64,000 nucleotides of DNA, taken from Avena insularis (Eukaryota; Streptophyta; Magnoliopsida; Poales; Poaceae). Every line of letters starts with the position of its first letter. The first letter of the stretch is position 1. A program made the translations under genes and the position numbers. Positions 34,748-46,966 of the stretch are shown in pieces. The notes beneath the pieces were generated by a model that searched no databases, was not told the origin of the DNA, and saw only the letters and a program-made list of their open reading frames with translations. The stretch lies in contig CM042685.1 of NCBI GenBank assembly GCA_023614405.1, positions 236,509,661 to 236,573,660 of the forward strand, written 5' to 3'.

Positions 34748-37620
34748 CTAGGAACTAAAGAGATCTGGAAACTCAGTCCTAATGTAATCTTCTTGATCCC
34801 TAGTAGCTTCTTCTTCAGTATGGTTGCTCCACTCGATCTTGAGAAACTTGATACTCCGGGTTCTGGTGGTTCTGAAGGATTCTTCCAAAATACGAATGGG
34901 TACTTCATGATAAGTTAGGTCATTGTTGAGCTCTATGGTCCTGTGATCAATATTCTTGAAAACTTCGGTCTTCTCCGGGACTTCTAGGCATTTACAAAGT
35001 AACGAGATATGGAATACATTATGCACGGCTGGCATCTCCTCTGGCAGTTCCAGTTGATATAATACTTCTCCTAGGTGATTCAAAATCTTGAAGGGTCCTA
35101 TATATCTGGGGGCAAGCTTTTCTTTGAGTTGTAAATGTTGCATTCCTTTCAAGGGTGATACTTTCAGATACAGAAAATCAACAATAACAAAGGCTAGATC
35201 TCGACGTCTCTTGTCGGCATAACTCTTCTGTCTGTATTGGGCGGTCTTGAGGTGCTCACGGATCTTGTGAACTTTCTCTTCGGCTTCTCTTAGGATGTTG
35301 GGTCCAAAAATTTGACTCTCTCCTACTTCCGACCAATTTAGTGGGGTACGACACTTCCTTCCATACATAAACTCAAATGGGGACATTTGCAAACTGGCTT
35401 GGTAACTATTGTTGTATGAGAATTTTGCGAAAGGCAGACAGTCTTCCCATTTAGATCCATATTCCAACACATAAGCTATCAACGTATCTTCGAGTATCTT
35501 GTTTACTCGCTCCGTTTGTCCATCAGTCTGAGGGTGATAAGTTGTGCTAAAATTCATTCGTGTTCCCAATCCTTCTTAGACTTTCTTCCAAAATCTCGAG
35601 GTAAACTTGGTTCCTCGATCCGATACAATATTCTTGGGAACTCCATGCAAACCGACCATCCTAGCAACGTACAACTCGGCTAGCTTCAAACTTTGCTAAG
35701 TGGTCTTGACTGGTAAGAAATGGGCTACTTTAGACAGTCTGTCCACTATAACCCAAATAGAGTCATTTCCCCTACTAGATGTAGGCAAATCGGTGATAAA
35801 ATCCATTTTTACAGAATCCCATTTCCATTCTGGAATCTGCGATGGTTGCAAAAGTCCTCCGGGTCTCTGATGTCCCGCTTTGACTCTCTGACAGATATCA
35901 CACTTAGCTATGTAGCATCCAATTTCTCTCTTCATCTTATGCCACCAAAATTGCTCCTTCAAATCCTGATAGATCTTCGTTCCTCCGGGGTGGATAGAAT
36001 AAAGAGTATCATGGGCTTCTTGCAAAATAGCTTGTTTCAACTCTGAATCTGCTGGTACACAGATACGGCCTTTGTACTACAAAACTCCTTCTTCATCTTC
36101 GGTAAATCCGGGTACCTTCCCTGTATCAATATGACGTTTGATTCCGTCGATACTAGCATTTCCTTTCAGCGCCTCCTTGATCTGACTGATCAAAGTGGGT
36201 TGAAGTTCTATGCTAGCAAAAAATCCTTTACTAACTAGCTCCACTCTGAAATTCTCCATCTCCTCATGTAAAATTGGCTAGGCTTCTTTTATCATGGTGT
36301 TCAATCAACACGGCAATCTGCTAAGAGCATCTGCTACCACATTGGCTTTGTCGGGGTGATAGTGAATTTCAAGGTCATAATCCTTGATTAACTCTATCCA
36401 TCTCCTTTTCCTCATATTTAGCTCCTTCTGGGTGAAAATATACTTCAGACTCTTGTGATCCGAATAAATCTCACAGCGGTTACCCATGAGGTAATGTCGC
36501 CATGTCTTCAAGGCTAAACCTACGGCTGCTAGTTCGACATCATGGGTAGGGTAATTCTGCTCATGTTGCTTCATTTGTCGGGATAGATAGGATATGACTT
36601 TGCCTTCTTGCATTAGCACACATACGAGACCAATCTTGGATGCGTCACAATACACATCAAAAGGCTTCTTGATATCCGGCATAATCAGGATTGGGGCTGA
36701 AATCAATCTCTTCTTGAGCTCTTGAAAACTTGCTTCGCATTTGTCTGTCCATTCAAACTTCTTATCTTTCTTCAACAATTGGGTCATGCTTCTTGCGTTA
36801 CTCGAGAATCCTTCTACGAACTTGCGCAATATCCCGCTAATCCGAGAAATGCGGGAACTTGGGTTTGAGTGGTTGGGGCTTGCCATTCTTTCAGGGTCGA
36901 CAGCAATTCCTCCTGCAGATACGATATGTCCTAGGAATCCTACTTCCTTTAACCAAAACTCCCATTTGCTAAACTTGTCATACAACTGATGCTCTCTAAG
37001 GGTTTCAAGGATGGACCTTAGGTATAGCTCATGTTCTTCTTCTGATTTGGAATAGATTAGAATGTCATCGATGAGAACAACGACAAACTTATCCAGGAAG
37101 TTCATAAAAATCTCCTTCATGAGGTTCATGAAATAAGCGGGGGCATTGGTTAATTCAAAAGACATGAAAGTGTACTCATACAATCCACATCTGGTGGTGA
37201 AGGCAGTCTTTGGAATATCCTCTACGTGAATCTTGAGTTGATGATAACCAGTTCTAAGATCAATCTTAGAAAACACTTTGGCACCAGTCAACTGGTCAAA
37301 CTAATCTTCTATATTTGGCAGTGGGTACTTGTTCTTGATGGTGACATCATTCAGCTTCCGATAATCCGTGCACAAATGGTTACCTCCATCTTTCTTATCG
37401 ACAAACAAAACAGGTGATCTCCATGGCGACACACTTGGTTGAATCGGTCCTATCTCCAACATAGAATCTAGTTGCTTCTTTAGCTCCACTAATTCAGACG
37501 GGTTCATACTATAAGGTCTCTATTCTATGGGTCCAGTTACAGGGATTAGTTCAATGATAAATTCGATATCCCGATCTGGGGCATACCGGGCAATACATCT
37601 GGGAATACGTCGGGGTATTC
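34748..37620 (-). pseudogene. gypsy pol remnant: reverse transcriptase, RNase H, integrase, chromodomain
   Basis: From 37620 downward: [26 protein letters not shown] and the catalytic [11 protein letters not shown] (reverse transcriptase), CDASKIGLV with [12 protein letters not shown] (RNase H), an H-H-C-C finger ending CDICQRVKAGH, MDFITDLP, SDRGTKF and TDGQTERVN (integrase). It ends with a chromodomain-like tail (LTYHEVPIRILEES, IKFLKIEW, DYIRTEFPDLF), stopping near 34748. Stops interrupt it at 37301-37303, 36305-36307, near 36284, and around the second integrase aspartate (about 35575-35695). Between about 36817 and 36893 two small indels cancel, so ~25 residues are read out of frame before the normal sequence resumes. 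The start of reverse transcriptase and the protease are missing because of the copia insertion and deletion. Confidence 0.9.
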
Positions 37621-38934
37621 TGTTGGAGATATGCCCAAGAGGCAATAATAAAGAAGTTATTATCATATCTTCATGCTTATGATAAATTTTTACATACCAT
37701 GCTATAATTGTATTAACTAGAAACATTAATACTTGTGTGATCTGTAAACATGTAAGAGTCCCTAGTAAATCCTCTTGTTAAACTAGCTTGTTGGTTAATA
37801 TATGATCATGGTTTCCTGATCATGAACATCGAGATGTTATTAACAACAAGATCATATCATTAGGAGAATGGTGTGATGGACATACTCCTATAGATAAGCG
37901 TAGCATAAAGATCAAGTCATTTCAATAGTTTGTTTGCTATAAGCTTTCTGATACATAGTAACCTGATTCCTTCGACCTTGAGATCATGCTAATCACCATC
38001 CCTAGATGGATGCTTTGATGACATCAAACACCACACCATAACTGGGTGGCTATAAAGGTGGCATTGAGTGTTCGGAAAGTATGTGTTGAGGCACATGGAT
38101 CAAGAGTGGGATTTGTCCATCCATATGACAGATAGATATACTCTGGGCCCTCTCGGTGGAATGTCATGCAATTAGCTTGCAAGCATGTGACTGGCTCACA
38201 AGGGATCATATATCACGGGAATGAGAAAAGAGTACTTATCGGTAACGAGGTTGAACTAGGTATGCATAGATACCGACGATCAGACCTCGGATAAGTAAAC
38301 TATCGTGAGACAAAGGGAAATTGGTATCGTATGTAAGTGGTTCATTCGATCACAAAGTAATCAGAGAAATATGTGGGAACCATATGAATTTCCAGATTCC
38401 TCTATTGGCTATTGATCAGAGAAGAGTCTCGGTCATGTCCGCGTAATTCACGAATCGTAGGGAGATACACTTAAGGATTCAATGTTGTTTAGTAGATATG
38501 GAATGTAAGTAGGGAGACCGAATGTTGTTCGGAGTCTCAGATGGGATCCGGGATATCACGAGGAGATCCGGAATGGTCCGGAGAATAAGATTCATATAAG
38601 GAAAGTCCAATTTCGTAGTTCGGGAATGATTCCGATGATTTCATCGGAAAGGTTCTAGAAGGGTCTAGAAGGTTCACCGGACCGGAAGGGGAAGGGTACA
38701 TGAATGTGTCTTGGATAAGTGGAATGATTGAATCATGTCCTAGGTAACTTGGTTGGGCATTAGCAAGAAATAAATCAACCTCCAAATGAAAGTCAAAAGG
38801 CAAGTTTGAAAAGTCAAACTGGGACAATGTATCCTGGTGAAGGAAGGAAAGAGTCATTCTTTCCCTCCACCACAAGCCAACAAGGAGAGGGAGTTGGGGA
38901 AGGATTCAAACTCCCCTCTCCCAAGCTGCCCTCC
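37621..38934 (+). mobile_element. copia-1: truncated BARE/Angela-like LTR, plus orientation
   Basis: It starts TGTTGGAGATATGCCC inside the gypsy pol (left flank TATTC at 37616-37620) and matches the LTR 38935-40857 in inverted orientation, at roughly nine bases in ten by eye. The match stops at CCCTCC, just upstream of the partner LTR's TATA box, where the second copia begins. The rest of this element (end of LTR, internal region, other LTR) is absent from the window. Confidence 0.8.
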
Positions 38935-40857
38935 TGTAGGGGTTCGTAGCATGGAAAACAAAAAAATTGTACCGCATGCAAACAAACAAGCCAAGATCTA
39001 TCTACTAGATTGTAGCAACGAGTCGATAGAGGAACTCACCCTCGAAGATTGCAAAGCGGTTAACGAGAGCAGATTCTCATGGGTGATTTAGTCGTACTCT
39101 TGTCGATCTCAAGATCACGTAGACGATCCTTCCGGCGCTGCGTTCCGGCAGCGCTTCCGCAGTCGGTCACACGTTCGGTACTTAATGAAGACCTTCCTCT
39201 CCCTTGTTCCAGCAGGCAGCAGAGGTTGTAGCACTCTCCTCGCGATTCCGGCAGACTGACAGTAACCGGAAGTAGAGGGGAGATCTCGCAGGGCTTCGCC
39301 TTAAGCCGGAGCGAGTATGGTAGACTATGAGAGAGGTCTTGGCGATCTAGGGTTTAGAGGCACCAAGGGGCGGAGGTTGGCCGGCATCCTAGGGCTTGGG
39401 GAAGCCCCAAGTCGGCGGCTAGGAGAAACCCTAGGGCGGCGGGGACTTGCAGGAGGCCGGCGGCTAGGGTTAGGGTTTGGGTGGCGTTGGGTGTAGGGAA
39501 GAGGGGCAGCCCTGCCCCTCCTTTTATAGGTGGGAGGGCACGGCTTGGGAGGAGGGAGTCCTCCCCCAAGTCGGCCTCCTTGGCCGCCGGGTGGAGGGAG
39601 AGGAACTCCTCCCCAAGTAGGTTTCCTACTCTCCCTCCACCAAGCAAAACTGTCGTTTGACTTTTCAAATTGGCGTTTGACTTTTCAAACTAGGATTTGA
39701 TTTCTCCCTTTATTTTTCCCAGCCATGATACCTAGTACATGATGCAACCATTCCACATTGTCATGACACATTTATGTACCCTTCCCCTCCGGAGTGCCGG
39801 ACCTTCTGGAACCTTCTAGAACATTCCCGTTGAAAACACCGGAATCATTCCCCAACTCCGAAACAGGACTTTCCTTATATGAATCTTATTCTCCGGACCA
39901 TTCCGGATCTCCTCGTGATATCCCGGATCCTATCTGAGACTCCGAACAACATTCAGTCTCTTACTCATCATTCCATAACTACTCAACAACATCGAATCCT
40001 TAAGTGTGTCTCCCTACGGTTCGTGAATTATGCGGACATGATCGAGACACTTCTCCGAACAATAACCAATAGAGGAATCTGGAAATTCATATGGCTCCCA
40101 CATATTTCTACGATTACTTTGCGATCGAATGAACCACTCACATACGATACCAATTTCCCTTTGTCTCACGATAGTTTACTTATCCGAGGTTTTGATCGTT
40201 GGTATCTCTGCATACCTAGTTCAACCTCGTTACCGATAAGTACTCTTTTCTCATTCCCGTGGTATGTGATCCCTTGTGAGCCAGTCACATGCTTGCAAGC
40301 TAATTGGATGACATTCCACCGAGAGGGCCCAGAGTATATCTATCCGTCATATGGATGGACAAATCCCACTCTTGATCCATGTGTCTCAACCCATACTTTC
40401 CAAACACTCAATGCCACCTTTATAGCCACCCAGTTACGGTGTGGTGTTTGATGTCATCAAAGCATCCTTCCGGTGATGGTGATAAGCATGATCTCATGGT
40501 CGAAGGAATTAGGTTACTATGTATCAGAAAGCTTATAGCAATTGAACTATTAAAATGACTTGATCTTTATGCTACGCTTATCTATAGGAGTATGTCCACC
40601 ATACCATTCTCCTAATGATATGATCTTGTTATTAACAACATCTCAAATGTTCATGATCAAGAAACCATGATCATCTATTAATCAACAAGCTAGTATTATG
40701 AAGAGGCTTTACTAGGGACTCTAATTTAGTTTACAAATCACACAAGTATTAATGTTTCTGGTTAATACTATTATAGCATGAATGTAAACATTTATCATAA
40801 ACACAAAGATATAATAATAACTACATTTATTATTGCCTCTAGGTCATATCTCCAACA
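38935..40857 (-). repeat. copia-2 3' LTR (1923 bp)
   Basis: Plus-strand ends are TGTAGGGGTTCG and ATCTCCAACA; on the minus strand it starts TGTTGGAGATATGACC. The length fits the ~1.8 kb LTRs of BARE/Angela elements. A 190-codon ORF on the plus strand (39879-40451) is antisense to the LTR and has no motif. Confidence 0.9.
39522..39530 (-). promoter_or_regulatory. TATA box of the copia-2 LTR
   Basis: The minus strand reads CACCTATAAAAGGAGG, a canonical plant TATA box. It lies close to the point where copia-2 cut the corresponding sequence of copia-1. Confidence 0.75.
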
Positions 40858-40869
40858 GTCTCCCACTTG
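40858..40869 (-). promoter_or_regulatory. polypurine tract of copia-2
   Basis: The minus strand reads AAGTGGGAGAC immediately before the LTR start TGTTGGAG, as in BARE-like elements. Confidence 0.8.
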
Positions 40870-40891
40870 CACTAGAGTCAACTAATCTAGA

Positions 40892-43800
40892 TTACATGGT
40901 AATATACCGAACACCCATGGCAGTTTGGTGTTGGTCATGTTTTGCCCTCGGGAGAGGTTTAGTCAACGGATCCGCCACATTCAGATCTGTGTGTACTTTG
41001 CAAATTTTTGTGTCACCATCTTGGACATGTTCTCGAATAGCGTGAAAACGTAGCTTGATGTGCTTTAGCTTCTTGTGTGACCTTGATTCTTGCGCATTGG
41101 CTATGGCGCCCATGTTATCATAGTAGATAGACATTGGTTCCAGCGCACTTGGAACCACACCGAGCTCTGTAATGAACTCCATCATCCATATCGTTTCTTG
41201 TGAAGCCTCCGAAGCAGCTATGTATTCCGATTCAGTTGAAGATCTCGCCACAATGCTTTGCTTTGCACTCCTCCAGCTAACTGCTGCACCATTCAAAGTA
41301 AATACGTATCCAGATTGAGATTTAGAATCATCCGGATCGGTGTTCCAACTAGCATCGGTGTAACCATTAACAACGAGCTGTTCATCACCTCCATAAGAAA
41401 GAACCATATCCTTAGTTCTTCTCAAGTACTTAAGGATGTTTTTGACCGCTGTCCAATGATCCACTCCTGGATCACTTTGATATCTGCTAGCTAAACTAAC
41501 AGCATATGCAATGTCGGGTCTAGTACATAGCATGGCATACATTAGAGATCCTATGACTGAGGCATAGGGAGTCTTACTCATCCTTTCTCTATCTTCCGTC
41601 ATTGCTGGACTTTGAGTTTTACTCAAGGTCGTATTGGGCAACATGGCCAAGAACCCTTTCTTGCTATCTTCCATTCCAATCCTCTTTAGAACTTTGTCCA
41701 AATATGTACTTTGTGACAATGATATTAGGCATCTCGATCTATCTCTATAAATCTTTATGCCTAATATGTAAGCTGCTTTGCCAAGATCTTTCATTGAAAA
41801 ACTATTATTCAAATATTCCTTAACACTATTAAGAAGGTCTACATCATTCCCAATCAACAATATGTCATCTACATATAGTATTAAGAATGCTACAGAGCAC
41901 CCACTCACTTGAATTTAGCTTCGCTACTGGTGAGGAAGTCTCATCGTAGTCAACTCCTTGAATTTGTTGAAACCCTTTTGCGACAAGTCGAGCTTTATAG
42001 ACAGTAACATTACCATCAGCATCTGTTTTCTTCTTGAAAATCCATTTGTTCTCGACAGCCTTCCGGCCATCCGGTAAGTCCACCAAAGTCCATACTTGGT
42101 TTTTGTACATGGATCCAATTTCGGATTTCATGGCATCTTGCCATTTATTGGAACCTAGGCTCATCATTGCTTCCTCATACGTCGCAGGGTCATCAGTGTT
42201 GTCCACCAACATGACACTCATAACGGGATCATACCAATCAGGAGTGGTACGAGTTCTCGTTGACCTGCGAGGTTATGTAGCAACTTCAACAGAAGTTTTA
42301 TGATCATCATCATTAGCTTCCTCTCTTATTGGTGTAGGCACCATAGGAACTTCTTCCGGTGCTGCGCTACTCGCAAGTTCGAGAGAAGGTTCAACAACCT
42401 CATCGAGTTCTACTTTCCTTCCAGTCACTTCTTTCGAGAGAAATTCCTTCTCTAGAAAGGATCCATTCTTGGCAACGAAGATTTTGCCCTCGGATCTATG
42501 ATAGAAGGTATACCCAATAGTTTCCTTCGGGTATCCTATGAAGACGCATTTTTCCGCTTTGGGTTCAAGCTTGTCCGGTTGTAACTTCTTTACATAGGAT
42601 TCGCAACCCCAAACTTTAAGGAACGACAATCTAGGTTTCTTCCCAAACCATAATTGGTGTCGTTTCAACGGATTTAGATGGTGCCCTATTTAAAGTGAAT
42701 GTGGTTGTTTCTAATGCATAACCCCAAAACGATAGCGGTAAATCCGTAAGTGACATCATATAACGAACCATATCTAAGAGAGTTCGATTACGACGTTCGG
42801 ACACACCATTACGCCGTGGTGTTCCTGGCGGTGTCAATTGTGAAAGTATTCCACATTTCTTTAAATGCTCGCCAAACTCGTAACTTAGATATTCACCTCC
42901 ACGATCAGAACATAGAAATTTAATCTTCTTGTTACGTTGATTCTCTACCTCACTTTGAAATTCCTTAAACTTCTCAAAAGTTTCGGACTTATGTTTCATG
43001 AAATAGATATACCCATATCTACTCAAGTCATCCGTGAAGGTAAGAACATAACGATAACCACCGCGCGATGCTACACTCATTGGACCACAGACATCGGTAT
43101 GTATGATTTCCAATAAGTCCGTAGCTCGCTCCATCATACCAGAAATGGAGTCTTAGTCATTTTACCCATCAGACATGCTTCGCATCTTTCAAGTGATTCG
43201 AAATCAAGTGATTCAAGAAGTCCATCGGAGTGGAATTTGTTCATATGCTTCACTCCAATGTGACCAAGACGATAGTACCACATATAGGTCGAGTTATCGC
43301 TTAATTTCAAACGTTTAGCTTCAATGTTATTAATATGTGTATTTCCACTATCAAGATTCAATAAGAATAGACCATCTATCAAAGGTGCATGTGCATAAAA
43401 CATATTACTCATATAAATCGAACAACCATTATTCTCGGACTTAAAGAAGTAACCGTCTCGCAACAAACATGATCTAGATATAATGCTCATGCTCAACGCA
43501 GGCACCAAATAACAATTATTTAAGTATAAAACTAATCCCGATGGTAGATGAAGAGGTAGCGTCGTAGCGATCACATCAACCTTTGATCCATTTCAACGCC
43601 AGATCACCTCGTTCTTCGCTAGCTTCCGTTTATTCTGCGGCACCTGTTTCGAGTTACAAATATGAGCAACCGAACTAGTATCAAATACCCAGGCACTACT
43701 ACGAGTACTAGTGAGATACACATCAATAACATGTATATCGGATATACCTTTCTTCTTGATGTTGCCGTTCTTCAAATCCGCCAAGTACTTTGGGAAATTC

Positions 43801-44576
43801 CTTCGGTGACCTCTCCCTTGTAGTAAAAGCACTCGATGTCGCTTAGGTCCAGCCTTGGTTTTCTTCGCCGGTGCGGCAACTTTCTTACCACCCTTCTTGA
43901 AGTTTCCCTTTTGCTTAGACTTGCCTTTCTTGAATTTGGTGGTCTTATTGACCAACAACACTTGATGCTATTTCTTGATCTCCACTTCTGCAGATTTCAA
44001 CATGGAGAAGAGTTTTGGCAACGTCTTGTTCATGTTTTGCATATTGTAGTTCATCACAAAGTTCTTGTAACTTGGTGGTAGTGATTGGAGGACACGGTAA
44101 ATCCCCAAAGCATTAGGAATCACTATACCCAAACTTTGGAGTTTGTTTGCGTGCCCAGACATCTTAAGCACATGCTCACTGACGGAGCTGTCCTCTTCCA
44201 TCTTGCAGTTAAAGAACTTTTCAGAAGCCTCATAACTCTCAACTGCCGCGTGAGCCTCAAATATCATTTTGAGTTCACGGACAATATCATGTGGGTCATG
44301 GTTCTCAAACCTTTTCTAAAGCTCCAATTCCAAACCATACAAGATAGCACACTGAACTGTGGAGTACTGATTCTTCCGAGTGAGGTAAACATTCTTTACT
44401 TCATCGGTAGCATCATCTACAGGCGGGTCACCCAGCTGTGCATCCAGCACATAGGTCAAATTACCAGCATTGAGGACAATCCTCAAATTGCGGAACCAAT
44501 CCGCGAAGTTGTTTCCATTGTTTTTCAACTTGTCTTTCTCTAGGAACGCATTAAAATTGATGGTAGGGGCCGCCAT
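40892..44576 (-). pseudogene. copia-2 gag-pol, heavily damaged
   Basis: Domains follow the copia order. Gag starts MAAPTINFNAFLEKDKL at 44576, with breaks near 44316 and 43968. Protease reads WVFDTSSVAHIC near 43690, with serine in place of the catalytic-loop glycine of DTG. The gag zinc knuckle is reduced to QGRGHRRNFPKYL without its cysteines. The integrase has HTDVCGP, CSDRGGEYL and NGVSERRNRTLLD (43137-42631), with a frame change near 42650. Reverse transcriptase runs from NKWIFKKK (42040) to DYDETSSPVAKLNS, then jumps to SGCSVAFLILYVDDILL at about 41905, so roughly 90 residues with the first catalytic aspartate are missing. The RNase H (GYTDASW, STESEYIA, ADPLTK) is readable to 40892. 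It cannot encode an active element. Confidence 0.9.
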
Positions 44577-44625
44577 TGATCTACAACATATTTGCAATAG
44601 TTTAGACTAAGTTTATGACAAATTG

Positions 44626-45543
44626 AGTTCTAATTTGGGCGGTGCATGGTTGAAATTGTTGGAGTTGCCGGGGTTGTTGTTGTTGTGGTTTCCTCCATGC
44701 CTTGGGTTTCCTCCTCCACGGTTGGGATAGTCCGGACGGGTCATAGGGGGTCTATTTTTTCTCAGGGCATATCCTGCAGACGGGTTGGGGCGATACTTTG
44801 GGGTATGGTGGGATCCTGGTTGATGCATCATTCAACGCTTGTGATTCTCATTAGCTTGGTTGATCTTGCCTTCCATCTGGATTGCAGAATCTACTAAGGC
44901 TTCAAGGTTAGCGAACGGAATATTGACTAACACCGTCTGCATCTCATCATGCAAACCATTAGGAATCTCTCCTTCTTCTTAGCTTCAGTGTCAATATCAT
45001 CTGGTGCATACCTAGCTAATGACAGAAATTTGTCACGGTACTCCACTACGGTCATCCTCAGTTGCTTCACTTCTCTAAACTCATCTCTCATCCTCTTGAT
45101 TAAACCCAGGGAACATGGGTTCTGCTGAACTTGAGTTTGAATTCATCCCAAGCCATCATTTGTCCTCCATTCATGGTGCGAATGCTATTCCACCAAGCTC
45201 TTGCATCTCCTGCCAGATAATGGGTTGAAAATAGTACTTTCTCATTGGCCTCCACTCCTGCGACTTCTAAGTTATTCTCCATGGTCTGCAGCCAGTCATC
45301 AGCATCTAATGGCTCTTTAGACTTACTAAATATGGGGGGATTAGTGTTTTGAAAGTTCTTGAGCTTGGATCCATGGTTATCTTGGTTTCCCTGGCCTTGA
45401 TTATTATGGGCCATCTGATCTATCTATTGAAGGGTGGTTAAGTTAGCTTGACGTTCAGCTCTTCCAGCTTCACGGTCAGTAACCAACATTTGCAAGATTT
45501 GGAGCATTGGGTCTTGAGACGAGCTGCTTCCTCCGCGAGGCAT
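44626..45543 (-). pseudogene. gag remnant of the gypsy element
   Basis: The reading starts MPRGGSSSSQDPMLQILQ at 45543, meets TAG at 45424-45426, then runs through the capsid region (PLDADDWLQTMENNLEVAG, GDARAWWNSIRTM, WDEFKLKFSRTHVP). After a stop and frame change near 45100 it continues (MRDEFREVKQLRMTVVEYRD, FLSLARYAPDDIDTEA) and ends in an Asn/Gly-rich tail (NPRHGGNHNNNNPGNSNNFN) at 44626. The nucleocapsid knuckle and protease are missing, removed by the deletion that joins gypsy gag to copia leader at 44625/44626. Confidence 0.85.
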
Positions 45544-45990
45544 CTGAATATTGAGATAGATCATGAGACAAGAGGGAAATTTTCTAAGGTTCATGGATTT
45601 GTTTTTGAAATCTTTTAAACTTTGAGTTTGACTCTGGTTTTGCCAACTAGCAACTTGCTTTTCATTAATTCATTCATAGCACCCAATACAAACACACACA
45701 TACTAAGGTAACAAATGGTTTTAAGAACCATTCTATGAAGCTACGATACAGTGGGACCGGATACAACTCACAAATAGTGATCTCTTTCGTAGGTGTGAGT
45801 TATACTAAAGTGATCTAGTGTGCAAAATTTTATGTAACATTGCAAGAATTTTTGAGGAACATAAATTTTCTTGAAAGAATCTCAGTGATAAGAATGAGAA
45901 TAGGTTTTCATAAATACTCACTTCTTTGTTTGGAAACTAAGTTTTTTATTCAAGCGTCCATTCTAACTAGGGTCTCCTATGGTCAGGATG

Positions 45991-46002
45991 GCTCTGATAC
46001 CA
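45991..46002 (-). promoter_or_regulatory. primer binding site of the gypsy element (tRNA-Met)
   Basis: The minus strand reads TGGTATCAGAGC three bases inside the LTR boundary at 46006, confirming minus orientation. Confidence 0.9.
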
Positions 46003-46005
46003 ACT

Positions 46006-46162
46006 TGTCAACACCCGGATTTTTAATCCCAAATGCCTGTTATGCCATACATCGCAATCCTAGGATTGCCATTTTTGCGAGACATAACAGATTGGTACCA
46101 TAGTTCATCATCCATTACAAACCATAATAAAGGTCTTACAAATAAAGGATCTCATGATCCAG
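46006..46162 (-). repeat. fragment of the gypsy 5' LTR, cut by Tat-1
   Basis: It matches 30719-30875 (TGTCAACACCCGGAT ... GGATCTCATGATCCAG) with about a dozen differences and stops exactly where the Tat-1 LTR begins. TCCAG at 46158-46162 is the expected left target duplication of Tat-1. Confidence 0.9.
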
Positions 46163-46949
46163 TGTCGTGGTGGTGGCACGGCAGATGCCATGGGTAGGCT
46201 AAAGTATGGGGCCAATGGATGCTAGAGGGATCTGGGGAGGGAAGATGTAGTTGATTCTACACACAGAAGACCAACGTAAAGTTCTTTATTTCTCCTTTCT
46301 TGGGCTACAAGTGCTCCTCGAGCTGTATACAAGTAGAGAAGAAGAACTTTTCCAACCTAACGGTCCTAAATGAGTCGATGCCCTTCTCACAGTCCAAGCC
46401 CCTCCTTATAAAGGAGAGCCCCTGGCTCCTCTAGGGCTGACGTGGCAAGCATATTCCAGGAATATGCTTGTCCCAATATAGTAACTCGGCGGCCTCCTTT
46501 CCGTGTCGCCCTTCTAACGACGGCAAGGTTCCAGAGGACCCCACCTGCATGCCTCGGGCTTCAGGATTGTCACCTCCGTGACCTCCTTCTGCCCCTCTGT
46601 CGCTCTGCGCCTTGTCCTTTGTGCTTGGCTCTGCTCAGATTCTTCCTAGCCTGTGACTAGAGTTTGACTATAGGAATCTCCTTCTCCTGCAAGCTTCGTA
46701 TCATTCGGCCCTGTCTCGCATAACTCGTCTTGGCCTTCACCTGCATTCAGATTATTCGGGCTGACCCGGCCGACTTACACGGTATCTCGGCCGGGTAATG
46801 CCTTGCTCTTTTCATAAGGGTCCTGCTCTTTCATATCTCGGCCGACCTTTATAGGATTCGACCGACTTAGATTGTATCTCGGAAACTGGACGGGGAACCT
46901 CCTTTCGTCTTTCCTCGTCTTTACCCTATCCGGGGTCACCTCCCCAACA
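46163..46949 (-). repeat. Tat-1 3' LTR (787 bp)
   Basis: It starts TGTCGTGGTGG and ends CCTCCCCAACA in plus coordinates, followed at once by the purine-tract complement TTAGTCCCCGAAGC. A TTTATAAGGAGG element (46403-46413) on the minus strand is a candidate TATA box. Confidence 0.75.
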
Positions 46950-46966
46950 TTAGTCCCCGAAGCTGG
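46950..46966 (-). promoter_or_regulatory. polypurine tract of Tat-1
   Basis: The minus strand reads GCTTCGGGGACTAA up to the LTR start. A near copy, TAGTCCCCGAAGCTTG, lies in an intron of the antisense gene at 50048-50063, and related motifs are amplified at 52599-52975. Confidence 0.65.

Larger units (their letters stand above)
38935..44625 (-). mobile_element. copia-2: BARE/Angela-like element lacking its 5' LTR
   Basis: Read on the minus strand, it has leader and gag (from 44576), protease, integrase, reverse transcriptase and RNase H (to 40892), polypurine tract and a full 1923-bp 3' LTR. It was inserted into copia-1. The 5' LTR and primer site are missing: the leader stops at about 44625 and gypsy gag follows directly. 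A deletion therefore took its 5' LTR, the rest of copia-1 and part of the gypsy element in one block. Confidence 0.85.
30719..46162 (-). mobile_element. Tekay/Del-like chromodomain gypsy element, interrupted and deleted
   Basis: Read on the minus strand, it has the start of the 5' LTR (46162-46006), tRNA-Met primer site, gag remnant (45543-44626), a gap filled by copia DNA (44625-37621), reverse transcriptase, RNase H, integrase and chromodomain (37620-34748), polypurine tract, and a complete 3978-bp 3' LTR (34696-30719). LTR ends are TGTAACATCCC and GGGTGTTGACA. Long LTRs plus a chromodomain after integrase are typical of the Tekay (Del) lineage. The protease and the start of reverse transcriptase are lost. 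The 5' LTR is cut at 46162 by Tat-1, and its remainder should lie beyond this window. The left flank CAGCA (30714-30718) should be the target duplication. Confidence 0.85.

Noticed and set aside
39879..40451. 190-codon plus-strand ORF as a gene
   Set aside because: It is antisense within the copia-2 LTR, is only partly open in the copia-1 copy (38024-38209), and has no domain.
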